Origin: Salvelinus alpinus
Taxonomy: Eukaryota; Chordata; Actinopteri; Salmoniformes; Salmonidae
NCBI RefSeq assembly: GCF_045679555.1
Contig: NC_092087.1
Span: 85,328,367-85,392,366 of the forward strand
DNA length: 64,000 nucleotides
Reading direction: 5' to 3'
The notes below the pieces were generated by a model that was not told the origin of the DNA, made no database searches, and saw only the letters and a program-made list of their open reading frames with translations. Both the position numbers and the translations under genes were made by a program. Positions within the stretch are counted from its first letter, which is position 1. Every line of letters starts with the position of its first letter. This document shows positions 1 through 11,100 of the stretch, piece by piece.

Positions 1-408
1 GTTGTGATCAGGCGCACTTTTATTTGGCAAAAGCACAAAAGACAGACGCAACTGCGTCCAAAATCCTCCAGCCACAGGTAAAATTCAATAAGTGTGAAAA
101 CACTCACAAATATACAAATGTATGACAAATAAATACAACGGGTCAAAATATGATACCCGGGGGGAAAAACCAGTCTGGCGCATCACACTAAACACGTAAC
201 AAAACAATTTCACACAAAGACATTGGGGGGAACAAGAGGAATAAATACATGCAGTGTGATTAGATAATGTAAACCAGGTGTGCAGAGAACAAGACAAAAC
301 AAATTGAACAATGAACAAATGGAGCGACGATGGCTAGAAAGCCGGTGACGTCGTCCGCCAAACGCCGCCCGAACAAGGAGAGGAGCCAAATTCGTCTGAA
401 GTCATGAC
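1..408 (-). mobile_element. LTR-like repeat fragment, antisense
   Basis: AT-rich, A-biased stretch with a style like the antisense repeats at 4085-4500 and 63716-64000 (shared 'ccggtgacgt' near the 3' side, runs of short AC-rich words). It ends near 408 in 'catgaca', which would be a TGTCATG start on the minus strand. No coding capacity is seen. The class is an inference; it is cut by the window edge. Confidence 0.35.
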
Positions 409-845
409 AACTATATATAGATGACAGGCTAGATTAGACTATATATGGAGAACAGGCTACATTAGACTATATATGGAGAACAGGCTACATTAGACTATAT
501 ATGGATAACAGGCTACATTAGACAATATATAGATAACAGGCTACATTAGACTATATATGGAGAACAGGCTACATTAGACTATATATGGAGAACAGGCTAC
601 ATTAGACTATATATGGATAACAGGCTACATTAGACTATATATGGATAACAGGCTACATTAGACTATATATGGATAACAGGCTACATTAGACTATATATGG
701 ATAAACAGGCTACATTAGACTATATATAGATAACAGGCTACATTAGACTATATATGGAGAACAGGCTACATTAGACTATATATGGATAACAGGCTACGTT
801 AGACTATATATGGATAACAGGCTACATTAGACTATACAGTATATG
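409..845. repeat. 28-bp minisatellite, about 15 copies
   Basis: Tandem units of the form aggctacattagactatata plus tggagaac or tggataac, period 28 bp. Variants differ mainly at the ggagaac/ggataac/agataac positions. It lies upstream of unit A. Confidence 0.9.
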
Positions 846-1099
846 GACAGCAGCAGTCAATACAGCAGGCTATGATGATGATGATACTGATTACCTCTGC
901 TAGCTTGATTGCTACTACCAGTACTGTACACCAAGGGTCAACAGTGTAACATAATATGATAGTGGCATGTTGTAATACTACAGACATCAGTGTTTGTGTG
1001 ATTAAATGTGACTTTGTCAAGTAGCCAGTGTTGTGTTTCACCATTCTATCTGATGTATTGTCAGTTTGTAATGTTGTTATTAGTCCAACATTAATGAGG

Positions 1100-1900
1100 A
1101 CATTATTATTAGGATGGTGCAGTAATGTTGAGATGCCAGTCAGGGAGAACTCTAGTCTAGAACACTGGAACCTTCAGTACCACTTTGATGCAGCTGATGA
1201 GGAGTGTAAATTGAATGTGTTTGTAGAATAGAATGAATAGAATGACATCATAGAACTGACCAAATGTAAATGGAACTTTGACCTGTTCCATGTAGAACTC
1301 AGTGGGACAAGGCAACACATTCTAAGATATTCTAAACATTCCATATACAATAGTCAACATATTGTTAACATGGTTCTGTATTCAATGAAAAGTGGAAATG
1401 GGGGACATTTTGTCCATTTCAGAAATGTAGGGCTCACTCTAATACATTAACCTCATTTTTCTGATGTGCTGGTCTGAGTACTTCATGCATGTTAATGTCT
1501 TAAAGAGGAAGGAGAGGACAGTTCTGCATCAGCTACTTGTGTTCTACTTTAAATATGTATCAACCACAGAACTGACACTTACTAACAGTTGCCACTCACT
1601 ACCAGTCAGTTGACTCACTGTACAAGACCTCTCCCCTTCACTTCAGTCTGTAAGTACTCTTGACAATATCTTGAAATATGGTTTCTGGTTATTTGTTTTT
1701 AGTCATAAGTCATAAACCTGAAGGTTAATGTATCATTTTACTTCTTGTTATGTTTTGAGCTGTGTTTTGGTTGTTACATCAGGGTCAGTATTCATAAAGT
1801 GTTCTCAGTGTAGGAGTGTTGATCTACATAGTGATGAGATGATTAACCAGGGTAAAATAGACATGCAGACAAACATTGTAACACTGCAGTGTGTGTGTAC
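1100..1900 (+). other. Upstream duplicated block of receptor unit A
   Basis: This stretch is found again, in whole or part, at 24541-24760 (unit B), 48240-48930 (unit C), 52296-53200 (unit D) and 59740-63290 (unit E). Shared words in order are: aatgttgagatgccag, ctagtctagaacactgg, gtaaatggaactttgacctg, attgttaacatggttctgta, then the TATA-like box and first exon. It marks the tandem duplication of the receptor gene and is not itself coding. Confidence 0.8.
1540..1649 (+). promoter_or_regulatory. Putative core promoter and non-coding exon 1, unit A
   Basis: A TATA-like word tttaaatatg (1548-1557) is followed about 90 bp later by a strong splice donor, cttcagtct|gtaagt, with GT at 1650. The same layout is conserved at units C, D and E, where it always precedes a receptor leader exon. 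In unit C the box is a perfect TATAAATA. Inference: transcription starts around 1575-1585, giving a 5'UTR exon of about 70 nt that splices to the leader exon acceptor at 8135. The 6.5-kb intron holds a LINE and other repeats. Confidence 0.5.
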
Positions 1901-1929
1901 ATGTGGGCCTAAGTGTGGTGGAGTGGTGC

Positions 1930-2435
1930 AGGGATGGTTGTCCTTCTGGAAGGTTCTCCCATCTCCACAGAGGAACTTTGTAGCTCTGTCAGAGTGACCA
2001 TCGGGTTCTTGGCCAATTCCCTTTCTCCCCAGATTGCTCAGTTTGGCCGGGCAGCCAGCTCTAGGAAGAGTCTTGGTGATTCCAAACTTCTTCCATTTAA
2101 CAATGATGGCCACTGTGTTCTTGGGAACCTTCAATGCTGCAGAAATGTTTTGGTACCCTTCCCTAGATCTGTGCCTCGTCACAATCCTGTCTTAGAGCTC
2201 TACGTACAGTTCCTTCGACCTCTTGGTTTGGTTTTTGCTCTGACATACACAGTCCACTGTGGGACCTTATATGGACAGGTGTGTACCTTTCAAAATCATG
2301 TTCAATCAATTGAATTTATCACAGGTGGACTCCAATCAAGTTGTAAAAACATTTGTGGAAAAAATGTGGAAAAAGTCAAGGGGTCTGAATACTTTCCGAA
2401 TGAACTGTACATAGGACATTTGAAAAACAAAAGTG
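1930..2435 (-). mobile_element. Tc1/mariner-type transposon fragment
   Basis: The minus strand encodes a Tc1 transposase N-terminal helix-turn-helix region (SREGYQNISAALKVPKNTV, then KWKKFGITKTLPRAGCPAKL). The plus-strand right end ggtctgaatactttccgaat is a familiar terminal sequence of this fish repeat. The DDE catalytic part is missing, so it is a dead 5' fragment in intron 1 of unit A. Confidence 0.75.
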
Positions 2436-2884
2436 ACAGGACAAATGATAATTTGATCGTGAGCGGGAACAGAGAAAGATGTGCTCCTTGGTAGAGTGTG
2501 GTAGGATATATGGACATATTTCCCTTTTAAAAGACTGTGACATTTCTTAATAAACTTCATTTGAATGTCTTTGCTTACTGCTCCTATTACCAGACATTAT
2601 ATAAATATATAGGGCTCTATTCAATCCGCATCGCGGAACTACAGCTTTACAGCGTGATTGAAATTGAAAGGCAACGCTCACACATTTTAGTGGAGGCTGC
2701 ATTCAGGTTAAACGCTGCATATGTCGGCTCAATAGGAAATGACCTTAACGTTTTCTATTGCGGAATCCTTAACCCTTCAGCTTTATGGACTCGAATAGAG
2801 CCCCTCGTCTCAGATTCATGGACATGTCAAATCAGACATTAACTGCTCAAATTAAGCTTGTCTGGAGCCCTGTAATTACATATA
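2436..2884. other. Intronic stretch without a gene; possible MITE
   Basis: No supported gene. The part from about 2610 (ctctattcaatccgcatcgc) to 2830 reads like a dispersed non-autonomous repeat of salmonids, but no clear terminal repeats were delimited. Confidence 0.3.
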
Positions 2885-3285
2885 GACTGACACACACATA
2901 TGTCCTAGAGCAGGCTAAAACAAGGACATTCATTCTCAGTATGATATGTGCTAGAGCAGACTAAAACAAGGACATTAATTCTCAGTATGATATGTGCTAG
3001 AGCAGGCTAAAACAAGGACATTCATTCTCAGTATGATATGTGCTAGAGCAGGCTAAAACAAGGACATTAATTCTCAGTATGATATGTGCTAGAGCAGACT
3101 AAAACAAGGACATTAATTCTCAGTATGATATGTGCTAGAGCAGACTAAAACAAGGACATTCATTCTCAGTATGATATGTCCTAGAGCAGGCTAAAACAAG
3201 GACATTAATTCTCAGTATGATATGTGCTAGAGCAGACTAAAACAAGGACATTAATTCTCAGTATGATATGTGCTAGAGCAGAAGT
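2885..3285. repeat. 46-bp minisatellite, about 8 copies
   Basis: Tandem units starting ctagagcaggctaaaacaag and ending cagtatgatatgtg, period 46 bp, with caggct/cagact and attcatt/attaatt variants. It is in intron 1 of unit A and is absent from the other units. Confidence 0.9.
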
Positions 3286-4084
3286 GTCTGAAGAAGAACC
3301 TAAGTGTCTGCGTGTGACAGTTGATTTAGCTGACGGCCCTTTAGGACCAGACTGATAGGTAGTAGGGTTGACATCTATACTGTGTAGGATGTGTGTTTTA
3401 GCTTTTCTACATCCATAACAACCAGCTCTCTAGACTTTGATACAGACTCCATGGGCTTATTTGCCTTCCCTACACATGGTCTCTCCTACAGATGGTCTCC
3501 GTGTGTGGGCATTATCGGCCATAGGTCCCCACAAGAATAGTAAATGGACAAAAATGTTGTTAGTCCCCACAAGAGCAAATGCAAGTTCTAGGGGGTTTAG
3601 GAGCTAAGTTTTAAATTAATGTTAGAATTAGGTTTAGGAGCTAGGGTTAGTAGGTTTTGGGGTTAAGGTAAGGGAAAATAGGATTGTGAACGGGACTGAA
3701 TTGTGTCCCCACAGGGTTAGTTGTACAAGACTGTGTGAGCCACTTGCTGTTTAGCCTCACAGCTTGGGGATAGGAGCTATCATTGAACCTGGTGGTCAGT
3801 CTTTAGGCTGCTGTACAGCTTGATGGACCGTAGCGGTTTGAACATTTATCCTCCTATATTTGAGGTTCTGAGAATAACAGTTTCAGAACAATCAATGTAG
3901 AAATGTGTTTACAGTGCAATACAGACAGTATTCACACAACCGTATACAGACGTAGGATCTTAATATTCCTGCAGCAACAGGAAAAGTGAATTATTATGTG
4001 GATTATAATTAATGTGGTGGTTGACAGTTTGTTAGGGAAAATCAAGTCTGACGTTTTAAATTACAAACGTTAGTGTCACATTGT
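3286..4084. other. Intronic unit sequence and small repeat
   Basis: No gene. 3330-3470 and 3735-3900 are shared with units B, C, D and E (cttggggataggagctatca, aggctgctgtacagcttga). 3500-3720 is an inserted repeat bounded by gtccccaca words, of a kind common in fish genomes. Confidence 0.5.
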
Positions 4085-4500
4085 ATAAATGGCTGGAGAC
4101 AGGCGCAGGAATACGTAATAGGTTTTAATAGTCCACCAAACAATACAACCTGCCATAGAAAGGCATTGGGGACGAAGCCCAAAACACAGGGATGAAATCC
4201 AAACAAAACAGCCATGTTAAACCGCTAATAAATACACAGGACAAAACACGTAATACACGGGACGAAACATGTAATAATACACGGGGCGAGACACGTAATA
4301 ACAAGTACACGTAGCACGAAAGCCAAAGCAACAAAGCACAGGTACTCACAAGACCAACGGACATAGGAACAATAACTGACCAAGACAATGGTGAACAGAG
4401 AGCACATTTATGCAATTGCTAATCAGGGGAAATGGGAACCAGGTGTAATTAGACAGTTCAGTGATGCCTAGAAAACCGGTGACGTAGACTTCCAGAACTG
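4085..4500 (-). mobile_element. LTR-like repeat fragment, antisense
   Basis: Resembles 1-408 in composition and in the word aaaccggtgacgt near the right side. It abuts the 5' end of the LINE at about 4530. No open frame of interest. Class uncertain. Confidence 0.35.
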
Positions 4501-4529
4501 GTGCACGGAATGAGCAGCAGCAGAGGGAT

Positions 4530-7500
4530 TCATAGGCGCCGACCGAGATGGCCGCCTCGCTTCGCGTTCCTTGGAAAATATGCAGTATTTTGTTTTTTTT
4601 ATGTGTTATTCCTTACATTGGTACCCCAGGTAATCTTAGGTTTCATTACATACAGTCGGGAGGAACTACTGAATATAAGAGCAACGTCAACTCACCATCG
4701 TTATAACCAGGAATATGACTTTCCCGAAAGCATGGATCCAGTGTTTTGCCTTCCACCCAATACAATAGATCTGATCCCACACAGCCGGCGACCCTATGCG
4801 ACGCCGTAAAAGGGGCAAACGTAGCGGTCTCCTGGTCAGGCTTCGGAGACGGGCACATCGCGCTCCACTCCCTAGCATACTACTCGCCAATGTCCAGTCT
4901 CTTGACAATAAGGTTGATGAAATCCGAGCAAGGGTAACATTCCAGAGAGACATCAGAGATTGTAACGTTCTCTGCTTCACGGAAACATGGCTCACTCAAG
5001 AGACGCTAACGGAGTCGGTGCAGCCAGCTGGTTTCTTCACGCATCGCGCCGACAGAAACATACATCTTTCTGGTAAGAAGAAGGGCGGGGGTGTATGCCT
5101 TATGATTAACGAGACGTGGTGTGATCATAACAACATACAGGAACTCAAGTCATTCTGTTCACCTGATCTAGAATTCCTCACAATCAAATGTCGACCGCAT
5201 TATCTACCAAGGGAATTCTCTTCGATTATAATCACAGCCGTATATATTCCCCCCCAAGCAGACACATCGATGGCCCTGAACGAACTTTATCTGACTCTTT
5301 GTAAACTGGAAACCACACACCCTGAGGCTGCATTCATCGTAGCTGGGGATTTTAACAAGGCTAATCTGAAAACAAAACTCCCTAAATTCTATCAGCATAT
5401 CGATTGTGCTACCAGGGCTGGTAAAACCTTGGATCATTGTTATACTAACTTCCGCGACGCATATAAGGCCCTCCCCCGCCCTCGTTTCGGAAAAGCTGAC
5501 CACGACTCCATTTTGTTGCTTCCAGCCTACAACCAGCAACTCAAACAACAAGCTCCCGCGCTCAGGTCTGTTCAACGCTGGTCCGACCAATCTGATTCCA
5601 CGCTTCAAGACTGCTTCGATCACGCGGATTGGAATATGTTCCGCATCGCGTCCAACAACAATATTGACGAATATGCTGATTCGGTGAGCGAGTTCATTAG
5701 AAAGTGCATTGACGATGTCGTACCCACAGCAACGATAAAAACATTCCCAAACCAGAAACCGTGGATTGACGGCAGCATTCGCGTGAAACTGAAAGCGCGA
5801 ACCACTGCTTTTAACCAGGGCAAGGTGACCGGAAGCATGACCGAATACAAACAGTGTAGCTATTCTCTCCGCAAGGCAATCAAACAGGCTAAGTCTCAGT
5901 ACAGAGACAAAATCGAGTCGAAATTCAACAGCTCAGACACAAGAGGTATGTGGCAGGGTCTACAGTCAATCACGGATTACAAAAAGAAAACCAGCCCCGT
6001 CGAGGACCAGGATGTCTTGCTCCCAGACAGGCTAAACAACTTTTTTGCCCGCTTTGAGGACAATACAGTGCCACTGACACGGCCCCCTACCGAAACCTGC
6101 GGGCTCTCCTTCACTGCAGCCGAGGTGAGTAAAACATTTAAACGTGTTAACCCTCGCAAGGCTGCAGGCCCAGACGGCATTCCCAGCCGCGTCCTCAGAG
6201 CATGCGCAGACCAGCTGGCTGGTGTGTTTACGGACATATTCAATCAATCCTTATCCCAGTCTGCTGTTCCCACATGCTTCAAGAGGGCCACCATTGTTCC
6301 TGTTCCCAAGAAAGCTAAGGTAACTGAGCTAAACGACTACCGCCCCGTAGCACTCACTTCCGTCATCATGAAGTGCTTTGAGAGACTAGTCAAGGACCAT
6401 ATCACCTCCACCCTACCGGACACCCTAGACCCACTCCAATTTGCTTACCGACCCAATAGGTCCACAGACAACGCAATCGCAACCACACTGCACACTGCCC
6501 TAACCCATCTGGACAAGAGGAATACCTATGTGAGAATGCTGTTCATCGACTACAGCTCAGCATTTAACACCATAGTACCCTCCAAACTCGTCATCAAGCT
6601 CGAGACCCTGGGTCTCGACCCCGCCCTGTGCAACTGGGTCCTGGACTTCCTGACGGGCCGCCCCCAGGTGGTGAGGGTAGGTAACAACATCTCCACCCCG
6701 CTGATCCTCAACACTGGGGCCCCACAAGGGTGCGTTCTGAGCCCTCTCCTGTACTCCCTGTTCACCCACGACTGCGTGGCCATGCACGCCTCCAACTCAA
6801 TCATCAAGTTTGCGGATGACACTACAGTGGTAGGCTTGATTACCAACAACGACGAGACGGCCTACAGGGAGGAGGTGAGGGCCCTCGGAGTGTGGTGTCA
6901 GGAAAATAACCTCACACTCAACGTCAACAAAACAAAGGAGATGATTGTGGACTTCAGGAAACAGCAGAGGGAGCACCCCCCTATCCACATCGACGGGTCA
7001 CTAGTGGAGAAGGTGGAAAGTTCCTCGGTGTACACATCACGGACAAACTGAATTGGTCCACCCACACAGACAGCGTTGTGAAGAAGGCGCAGCAGCGCCT
7101 CTTCAACCTCAGGAGGCTGAAGAAATTCGGCTTGTCACCAAAAGCACTCACAAACCTCTACAGATGCACAATCTAGAGCATCCTGTCGGGCTGTATCACC
7201 GCCTGGTACGGCAACTGCTCCGCCCACAACCGTAAGGCTCTCCAGAGGGTAGTGAGGTCTGCACAACGCATCACCGGGGGCAAACTACCTGCCCTCCAGG
7301 ACACCTACACCACCCGATGTCACAGGAAGGCCATAAAGATCATCAAGGACAACAACCACCCAAGCCACTGCCTGTTCACCCCGCTATCATCCAGAAGGCG
7401 AGGTCAGTACAGGTGCATCAAAGCAGGGACCGAGAGACTGAAAAACAGCTTCTATCTCAAGACCATCAGACTGTTAAACAGCCACCACTAACATTTAGTG

Positions 7501-7895
7501 GCCGCTGCCAACATACTGACTCAACTCCAGCCACTTTAATAATGGGAATTGATGGAAATTATGTAAAAATGTACCACTAGCCACTTTAAACAATGCCACT
7601 TAATATAATGTTTACATACCCTACATTACTCATCTCATATGTATATACTGTACTCTATACCATCTACTGCATCTTGCCTATGCCGTTCTGTACCATCACT
7701 CATTCATATATCTTTATGTACATATTCTTTATCCCTTTACACTTGTGTGTATAAGGTAGTAGTTGTGGAATTGTTAGGTTAGATTACTTGTTGGTTATTA
7801 CTGTATTGTCGGAACTAGAAGCACAAGCATTTCGCTACACTCGCATTAACATCTGCTAACCATGTGTATGTGACAAATAAAATTTGATTTGATCC
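4530..7895 (+). mobile_element. L2/CR1-type LINE, near full length, inactivated
   Basis: A nearly complete non-LTR retrotransposon in sense orientation in intron 1 of unit A. It has a 5' region (4530-4795), one endonuclease-reverse transcriptase frame (4796-7051, continued out of frame to about 7491), a 3'UTR, and the tail aaaatttgatttgat (about 7880-7894). A second, antisense copy of the same family is at 31480-33945. The 3' end and tail resemble salmonid LINEs of the RSg-1/L2 kind; the family name is an inference. Confidence 0.88.
4796..7491 (+). pseudogene. LINE endonuclease/reverse transcriptase, frameshifted
   Basis: The apurinic-endonuclease-like N-terminal part shows FTETWL, GDFN and ADHDS motifs. 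The reverse transcriptase part shows [45 protein letters not shown] and the catalytic FADD box. The upstream frame (4501-4806) holds the normal N-terminus and is separated by a frameshift near 4790. Compared with the sister copy, a few bases are missing near 7018-7022, so the frame shifts just after the thumb region and ends at 7051. The downstream C-terminal part (7053-7491) also has an in-frame stop in 'atctagagc' near 7172. The element is therefore not competent. Confidence 0.85.
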
Positions 7896-8135
7896 AGGAC
7901 AGTTAAAAGCCTTTTTAAACCTTGAATACACTACAGGAAAATTCTCTACAACAAAAGAGTGATCAAATTAAGATCCACGTCTGTAGCACAATACAGTACA
8001 CAATATGAGGGCCTGGTACACATATCACAGTAATGAGGCCATGTACCTCATTTACACGTTTCTACTTCAGTGTATCAGGTGGAGTTATTCACCAGCTATA
8101 GAGTGAGTTGTTGTTTAGTGTTTCTAAGACTGCAG
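7896..8135. other. Intron 1 end, unit A
   Basis: Shared with 25600-25710 (unit B) and 49420-49550 (unit C), for example ggtggagttattcaccagct. It ends in the splice acceptor gtttctaagactgcag that precedes the leader exon. Confidence 0.6.
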
Positions 8136-11100
8136 GGTGGGAGATGCAACAATGGCCTTGAGAACAGCAGGAAGTGTGTTGGTGGTCTTTCTCTGGTCTG
8201 TAGCAGGTATGGTGTCATTCTTATCTTTTAGTTGCCCAGTTTGTCAAACTACAGATATTTCTAAAAGGATTAGAATCATAATGTTATTCTGGTGTGTTCT
8301 GTTAGGTGTCTCCACTTCACTTTAAATAGTTATCTTTCACACCTCACTGTGATGCTTATCTGTGGTTTCCATTCACACTCAACTCAGCAACAATGGCATC
8401 AAAGTGGAGACAAACCCTACTGTCAGTGGGAACCAATGAGACCTTCTCCTAAATTCTGATACCATTGTGTTTTGTGACTGTGTTTCAGTGGTACTGGGTC
8501 AGGATGGCTGGAGAGTGAAATACCCCACTCAGAGTATCTGTGCCCTGAAGGGGTCAACAGTGGAGCTGTCCTGCTCTTACACATATCCCAGTGGTTATAC
8601 AGTCACAACAACCTTCTGGTTCACTAAAATTGTAAATCTAGAGAGACGTTACCCAGACTACAAAGGTCGTGTGACGTACCGTAGCGTTATGATGAATGGC
8701 CACACCCTGAAAATCACAGACCTGAGAGAGAGTGACTCAGCTGAGTACAAGTTCAAATTTATAACAGATCAGACTGGAGGGAAGTATACTGGTGATCCTG
8801 GAGTCACCTTGTCTGTTACAGGTACAGTGATGTTATATATAGTGTTAATCTGTTTAATCACTGTCTGTTACAGGTACAGTGATATTATATATAGTGTTGA
8901 TCTGTTTAATCACTCTGTCTGTTACAGGTACAGTGATATTATATATAGTGTTGATCTGTTTAATCACTCTGTCTGTTACAGGTACAGTGATATTATATAT
9001 AGTATTTATCTGTTTAATCACTCTGTCTGTTACAGGTACAGTGATATTATATATAGTGTTGATCTGTTTAATCACTCTGTCTGTTTCAGTGATATTATAT
9101 ATAGTGTTGATCTGTTTAATCACTCTGTCTGTTACAGGTACAGTGATATTATATATAGTGGTAATCTGTTTAATCACTCTGTCTGTTACAGGTACAGTGA
9201 TATTATATATAGTGTTGATCTGTTTAATCACTCTGTCTGTTACAGGTACAGTGATAATATATATTGTGTTGATCTGTTGAATTGGTTCAGGAAAATTGTC
9301 TTGATTTGTATTGAAATAATATAATTAATATGAAAGTATGGTGTAATAGGAATGTCTGAGTTGATGATTTGAGAACGTCCACTCCTGCCTCATTTGAACT
9401 AGACAACAGGTCATTGATGGTTTTAATGTTGTTATCTACTACCAGACCTGCAGTGTGAGAGAGTGACCACTACATGGTGGTCAACGACACTGACCTGTAG
9501 CACCACCTGTACTCTGACTGACAGAACCCCACCTACATCTGGTACAGGAACAGTAAGATTGTACAAGAGTTCTCCTCCCCCTCATACACATTCTACTTGA
9601 AAACTGAAGACAGCTTCTACTGTGCTGTAAAAGGCATCAATTCTCCTGCAGTGTGTGAGTGTGACTAATACACCTTTTAAAGTCTGTCAAAATCATCCAA
9701 TACATCATTGGTCAGTGTTGATGTGCAGTGAAACAGACATGAAATAGGGCTACTATTTTATTTAGAGTGATGGATGTTGATTTTTTACAGTTACTAAATG
9801 CTTACACCATATGAAAAATGTACTTGTGTTTCAGCTGTTGGGGGTCACAGTTATTTCCACGTGACTTACACCCATCAGAGGATCTGTACCTTGAAGGGGT
9901 CATCAGTGGACATGCCCTGCTCTTATACATTTCCCAGTGGTCATACAGTCTCTGAAACAAAATGGTACACAAAAGAAAAACTTGATGAGGCGCCTCAAAT
10001 CCTGAACCCGGGGTATGGAGGTCGTGTGGAGTACCTTGGAAATATGCAGAGTGACTCCACCCTGAGAATCACAGACCTGAGAGAGGAGGATTCAGCTGAG
10101 TATAAGTTTAGATTCAGAACAGATCAGACAACCTGGGAGCCCACCTTCCCTGGAACAACTCTGACTGTCACAGGTAACACTGCACGTCACATCCTATCAA
10201 TACTGCAAACTATTACTTAATGATATACTCAGTGTTTTAATACCCTTTCATTTAGGTCTGCAGGTGAAGGTGACTACTGCCACTGTGACAGAGGGACAGA
10301 AGGTGACACTGACCTGTCACACCACCTGTACTCTGACTGACAACCCCAACCCCACCTACATCTGGTACAAGAATGGACATGTAACCAACCAATCTAACAG
10401 TCTGTTCCTAAACCCAGTCAGCAGTGAGGATGCAGGCAGCTACTCCTGTGCTGTAGAAGGCCATGAGGATATCCACTCTGCTGAAGTGACTCTCACTGTC
10501 TCATGTGAGTCTGTGTGATACATCTCCAGTTGTATTCATTTAGTAACATCTTCTCTCATCTATTGTATCTGTTATTTCAATCTATGTCCAAGTTCCATGA
10601 TTGTACTCATCTCATTACTGTAGTGACTACAAGTACTTCACAAACACTGTATTGTTACATTATTGTCTAAGTTACATATATTAATATTTCATTTATTTCA
10701 ATCACAAGTCCAAGTTCCATGATGCTCCTCATGTAAAGCTCTATGTATGAACAATGTGTTACATATTGTCCACCAGATGGCCCAAAGAACACCTCAGTGT
10801 CAGTCAGTCCCTCTGGTGAAATAGTGGAGGGCAGTTCAGTGACTCTGACCTGCAGCAGTGATGCCTACCCACCTGTGAACAAATACACCTGGTACAAGAA
10901 GAACGTAACCTCACCAAAAGCATCAGGACAGAGTTACAGCATCACTAACATCATCTCTGAGGACAGAGGAGAATACTACTGTGAGGCCCAGAATGGGAGA
11001 GGATCTATGAACTCTACAGCTCTGATGATTGTTGTAGCAGGTAAAGTTACATTTCAATACTTCAATATAAAACTACGTGTTTCAATCTAATGTTAATACT

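Noticed and set aside
1..408. Endogenous retrovirus with envelope or pol
   Set aside because: No coding motif found; only LTR-like, non-coding composition.
8854..9280. Open frames in several registers in the 54-bp junction repeat as separate genes
   Set aside because: 54 is a multiple of 3; the sequence is intronic repeat. Only the frame continuous with V1 was kept as an observation.
9446..9654. Fully working first C2 domain for unit A
   Set aside because: 209 nt in place of 213, frame lost before the WYKNG strand, TGA inside; annotated as a broken exon.
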